Source of the DNA: Clostridiaceae bacterium
GTDB lineage: Bacteria; Bacillota; Clostridia; DSM-8532
Reading direction: 5' to 3'
Assembly (NCBI GenBank): GCA_012727625.1
Contig: JAAYGP010000195.1
Location: forward strand, 1-6,556
DNA length: 6,556 bases
Shown here: piece by piece, positions 4,481 through 6,556 of the stretch
Numbering within the stretch: position 1 is the first letter of the stretch
Layout: the number at the start of each line of letters is the position of its first letter
Translations under genes and position numbers: made by a program
Notes under the pieces: generated by a model
The model's database searches: none
The model's input: only the letters and a program-made list of their open reading frames with translations
What the model was told of the DNA's origin: nothing

Positions 4481-5509
4481 CTACTTTGAAAAAACCTTAT
4501 CAGTAATTTTATTTAATACCTTTTCATTTTTTACAAGGTTGTATTCAGGATCGTTTTTCCACTCTTCAAGCTGATCATAATAAAACTCATTAAGTTTTTG
4601 GGACTTGATGGTGCTGACAATCTGCGCCTTTTTATCATCAAAGCCTTTCTTGTTTTCAAGCCTTGCCACATAAATACCTGTTCGTGTTTCAACAACTGCA
4701 GACTCTCCGGTTTTAGAGCCTGACGCCCAATCCTTCAGCTCTGTTTCAAAGGATTCATCTTCATATAAAAATGTAAAAAGCCCATCGTTTTCTTTTGATT
4801 CAGAGTCTTCTGAATACTCCCTGACCAAAGCTGCCATATCCTCACCATTTTTTATTCTTGTAAGCAAATCATCCGCCAGTTTCTTTTTCTCTGTCTTCTG
4901 TTCTTCTGTAAGATTACCGGTTAAAAGAACCAGGTAACGCACAGTAAATTCATCAATGGCACTTTTGTTGTTTTCATAATAGGCTTTTGCTTCTTCCTCA
5001 CTTACAGTGACAGAATCACTTTCCTTCTCCATTAAATAATTCGCAAAACTGCCTGCAAGTTCCGATTTCCACACAATATCACTGAATTTGGACAGGGAAA
5101 GCCCCAAATCCTCTTTTACATACCGGACATTACTTTCAATTTTTAACATATTGTTGAGATATTGCTGAATGTTTTTTCTTTCTTCAGAAGAGAGCTTAAA
5201 GTTGGCCTCTTTTGCCTTGATTAATTGTATTTCCAGCTCTTTTGCGTTTTCAAGGGCCTGGTTCATGACGATCACTATTGGATCTTCGCCTTCTTCCGGA
5301 TTTTCCCATAACTCTTTTTTCGCTTGCTCGTCAAATGCGCCTGCTTCCGATTCAGTGGTTATTTTCTGAACAAGCAGGAAAAACATATATTCATGATTCT
5401 CAATCTTTGAGTTTCCAACTTTTGCTACATAATTGCCTGATGTATAGATCAGATACCATACACCTAAACCAATAACAGCTATTAAAAGGACCACCAAAAT
5501 TTTCTTCAT
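4481..5509 (-). CDS. Membrane-anchored PrsA/SurA-like foldase with parvulin domain
   Basis: Probable extracytoplasmic folding factor for exported proteins. I place the start at ATG 5509, with GGGTGGA (5522-5516) 6 nt before it. The longest frame begins 39 bp upstream, adds 13 residues ahead of the signal segment and lacks a good Shine-Dalgarno. The resulting 342-residue protein has an N-terminal membrane segment (about 4-22) with no lipobox cysteine, so it is an uncleaved anchor or ordinary signal, not a lipoprotein like Bacillus PrsA. A SurA_N-like helical region (about 27-185) is followed by a parvulin-type rotamase domain (about 188-287; RYLVLL, LVREYSEDSESKENDGLF, GIYVARL) and a charged C-terminal helix. 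The histidines usual in parvulins (RHILV and GYHII) are replaced here by Y192 and by GIYVA, so isomerase activity is doubtful and a holdase role is possible. It lies about 100 bp after mfd and may be read from there or from its own weak promoter. Confidence 0.9.
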   Translation of the reverse strand: MKKILVVLLIAVIGLGVWYLIYTSGNYVAKVGNSKIENHEYMFFLLVQKITTESEAGAFDEQAKKELWENPEEGEDPIVIVMNQALENAKELEIQLIKAKEANFKLSSEERKNIQQYLNNMLKIESNVRYVKEDLGLSLSKFSDIVWKSELAGSFANYLMEKESDSVTVSEEEAKAYYENNKSAIDEFTVRYLVLLTGNLTEEQKTEKKKLADDLLTRIKNGEDMAALVREYSEDSESKENDGLFTFLYEDESFETELKDWASGSKTGESAVVETRTGIYVARLENKKGFDDKKAQIVSTIKSQKLNEFYYDQLEEWKNDPEYNLVKNEKVLNKITDKVFSK

Positions 5510-5555
5510 AAAAGATCCACCCTTATGTGGCTTTAATACCATACGCAAACAGGTA

Positions 5556-5577
5556 CATGATGAAATTAAACATCATG
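5556..5577. repeat. 7-bp inverted repeat between mfd and the parvulin gene
   Basis: CATGATG (5556-5562) and CATCATG (5571-5577) are perfect arms around an 8-nt AT loop. No T run follows on the minus strand, so it is not a clear terminator for mfd. It lies in the presumed leader of the parvulin gene and may be an operator or an RNA hairpin. Confidence 0.5.
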
Positions 5578-5598
5578 AATACATACAAATACAAGTTA

Positions 5599-5627
5599 AT
5601 TATAATCAATTATTCCCCGGACTGCAA
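5599..5627 (-). promoter_or_regulatory. Weak candidate promoter of the parvulin gene
   Basis: A perfect minus-strand TATAAT (5604-5599) lies just after the mfd stop. The element 17 nt upstream, TTGCAG (5627-5622), keeps only the TTG of a -35 box and falls inside the mfd coding end. The predicted start near 5592 would give a leader of about 80 nt containing the CATGATG inverted repeat. Co-transcription with mfd is an equally good explanation. Confidence 0.3.
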
Positions 5628-6556
5628 TTTATGAATGTCCTGTAATAGATTTTTAATATTATCAAACATTTCTTTCGGCTCCGTCCCCTTTGTTTTCAAT
5701 GACAGGTAAGGAGTTTTGGCCGCGGAAAACAAAAGTCTCCCTTTGTACTCCTGTATTATTTTGCTTAGCAATGGAAAAAGCAGAAGTGACTGGTCTGAGT
5801 AAAACAGCATAACCTCATCGCCTTTTTGTCTTACCATGTTAAAACCGCATAACCCCGCCAGCCTTTTAACTAATGCGATTTCGATAAGGTTTGATGCTTC
5901 AGAAGGTATATCGCCATAGCGGTCAATCAGTTCATCACGCACATCCATTGCTTCCTCCTCTGTTTCTATTGCGGCAATTGTTTTATACATATCCAGCCTT
6001 GCCTGTTCATCCTGGATGTATGTCGAATCCAGATACGCATCCAGCATGAATTCTACAAATATCTCCTTGTGTTCGCGCACTTTAATGCCTTTCAATTCTT
6101 TTATGGTTTCCTCCAAAAGCCTCACATAGGTGTCATAGCCAACAGCTTCCATGTGTCCGTGTTGTTCCGGGCCCAACAGATTCCCCGCTCCCCTGATCTG
6201 TAAATCGCGCATTGCAATTTTAAAGCCCGATCCGAATTCTGTGAATTCGCGTATCGCTTTCAGCCTTTTTTCCGCCACTTCACTTAAAACTTTATCCTTG
6301 CGGTATGTCAAATAAGCATAGGCAAGCCTGCTGGAGCGCCCGACCCTGCCGCGAAGCTGGTAGAGCTGTGCAAGACCAAGTTTGTCCGCGTCCTCCACTA
6401 TAATTGTGTTGACATTGGGCATATCAATTCCCGATTCGATTATGGTAGTGCAAACCAGTATATCAAATTCCCTGTTTATAAACGCAAGGATTATTTTCTC
6501 AAGCTGCCGCTCACTCATCTGTCCATGGGCATATCCAACCTTTGCCTGGGGAAACA
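5610..6556 (-). CDS. mfd: Transcription-repair coupling factor Mfd, C-terminal part (cut by right edge)
   Basis: Mfd is an ATP-driven DNA translocase that pushes RNA polymerase stalled at lesions off the DNA and recruits UvrA. The frame is open through the right edge, so the ATG at 6518 is internal; 314 C-terminal residues are visible of a protein of about 1,150-1,200. Numbering from the first visible residue, superfamily-2 helicase motif V (LVCTTIIESGIDMPN) is at about 33-47 and motif VI (QLRGRVGR) at 66-73. The TRG translocation motif (about 97-132; ends in GAGNLLGPEQHGHMEAVGYD), shared with RecG, follows. The C-terminal Mfd-specific domain (about 162-257; YIQDEQARLDMYK, DRYGDIP) regulates UvrA contact. 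No frameshift or missing motif is seen. It leads the run mfd, parvulin, spoVT. Confidence 0.97.
   Translation of the reverse strand, partial: FPQAKVGYAHGQMSERQLEKIILAFINREFDILVCTTIIESGIDMPNVNTIIVEDADKLGLAQLYQLRGRVGRSSRLAYAYLTYRKDKVLSEVAEKRLKAIREFTEFGSGFKIAMRDLQIRGAGNLLGPEQHGHMEAVGYDTYVRLLEETIKELKGIKVREHKEIFVEFMLDAYLDSTYIQDEQARLDMYKTIAAIETEEEAMDVRDELIDRYGDIPSEASNLIEIALVKRLAGLCGFNMVRQKGDEVMLFYSDQSLLLFPLLSKIIQEYKGRLLFSAAKTPYLSLKTKGTEPKEMFDNIKNLLQDIHKLQSGE

Noticed and set aside
5169..5475. Two plus-strand ORFs of 65-66 codons
   Set aside because: Both overlap the parvulin gene antisense and lack translation signals or recognisable content.
5510..5548. N-terminal 13-residue extension of the parvulin gene
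   Set aside because: The upstream ATG has no good Shine-Dalgarno and would put charged residues ahead of the signal segment; the internal ATG at 5509 has GGGTGGA at 6 nt.
6516..6518. ATG at 6518 as the start of mfd
   Set aside because: The frame stays open to the right edge and encodes conserved Mfd residues upstream (KVGYAHGQ), so this Met is internal.
1..6556. CRISPR array, tRNA, phage genes, toxin-antitoxin pair or defence cluster
   Set aside because: No regularly spaced repeats, no tRNA T-loop or CCA signature, and no such protein motifs on either strand. SpoVT has an AbrB/MazE-type fold but no toxin partner.

Overview
This is a chromosomal window from a low-GC, endospore-forming Firmicute, most likely a clostridial relative. 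The evidence is AT-rich DNA, a large Bacillus/Clostridium-type SRP RNA, a spoVT gene behind a forespore-type promoter, and the order mfd, parvulin-like foldase, spoVT. I do not assign a genus. Every gene I can support lies on the minus strand, so transcription runs from the right edge to the left edge.

Right part (about 4174-6556): the C-terminal third of mfd (transcription-repair coupling factor) is cut by the right edge. About 100 bp later comes a membrane-anchored PrsA/SurA-like parvulin whose start should be placed 39 bp inside the longest ORF. Next is a roughly 300 bp intergenic region with a good sigma-G-type promoter, then spoVT, which starts at TTG behind a strong Shine-Dalgarno and ends at a compact terminator. 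This is housekeeping DNA repair, exported-protein folding and late-sporulation regulation.

Middle part (about 2785-3620): some 320 bp without a recognisable gene, then the SRP RNA (about 270 nt) with a textbook sigma-A promoter and overlapping hairpins at its 3' end. The ORF of about 98 codons in this stretch is a shadow of the SRP RNA.

Left part (1-2784): a complete, apparently intact IS4-superfamily insertion sequence (1433-2776). It has 15-bp perfect terminal inverted repeats, a likely 8-bp target duplication and a DDE transposase with a full YREK signature. It sits about 100 bp upstream of a sensor gene (two membrane helices, coiled coil, PAS, GAF) that runs off the left edge. The IS end plus the target duplication forms a plausible outward promoter facing this sensor gene, the most testable regulatory idea here.

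I looked for a new multi-gene system and did not find one. There is no CRISPR array, no recognisable riboswitch, and no defence or biosynthetic cluster. The points worth following up are regulatory: the spoVT promoter, the IS-junction promoter, a GCAAAC motif family, a tandem 11-bp repeat, and a parvulin domain lacking its usual histidines.
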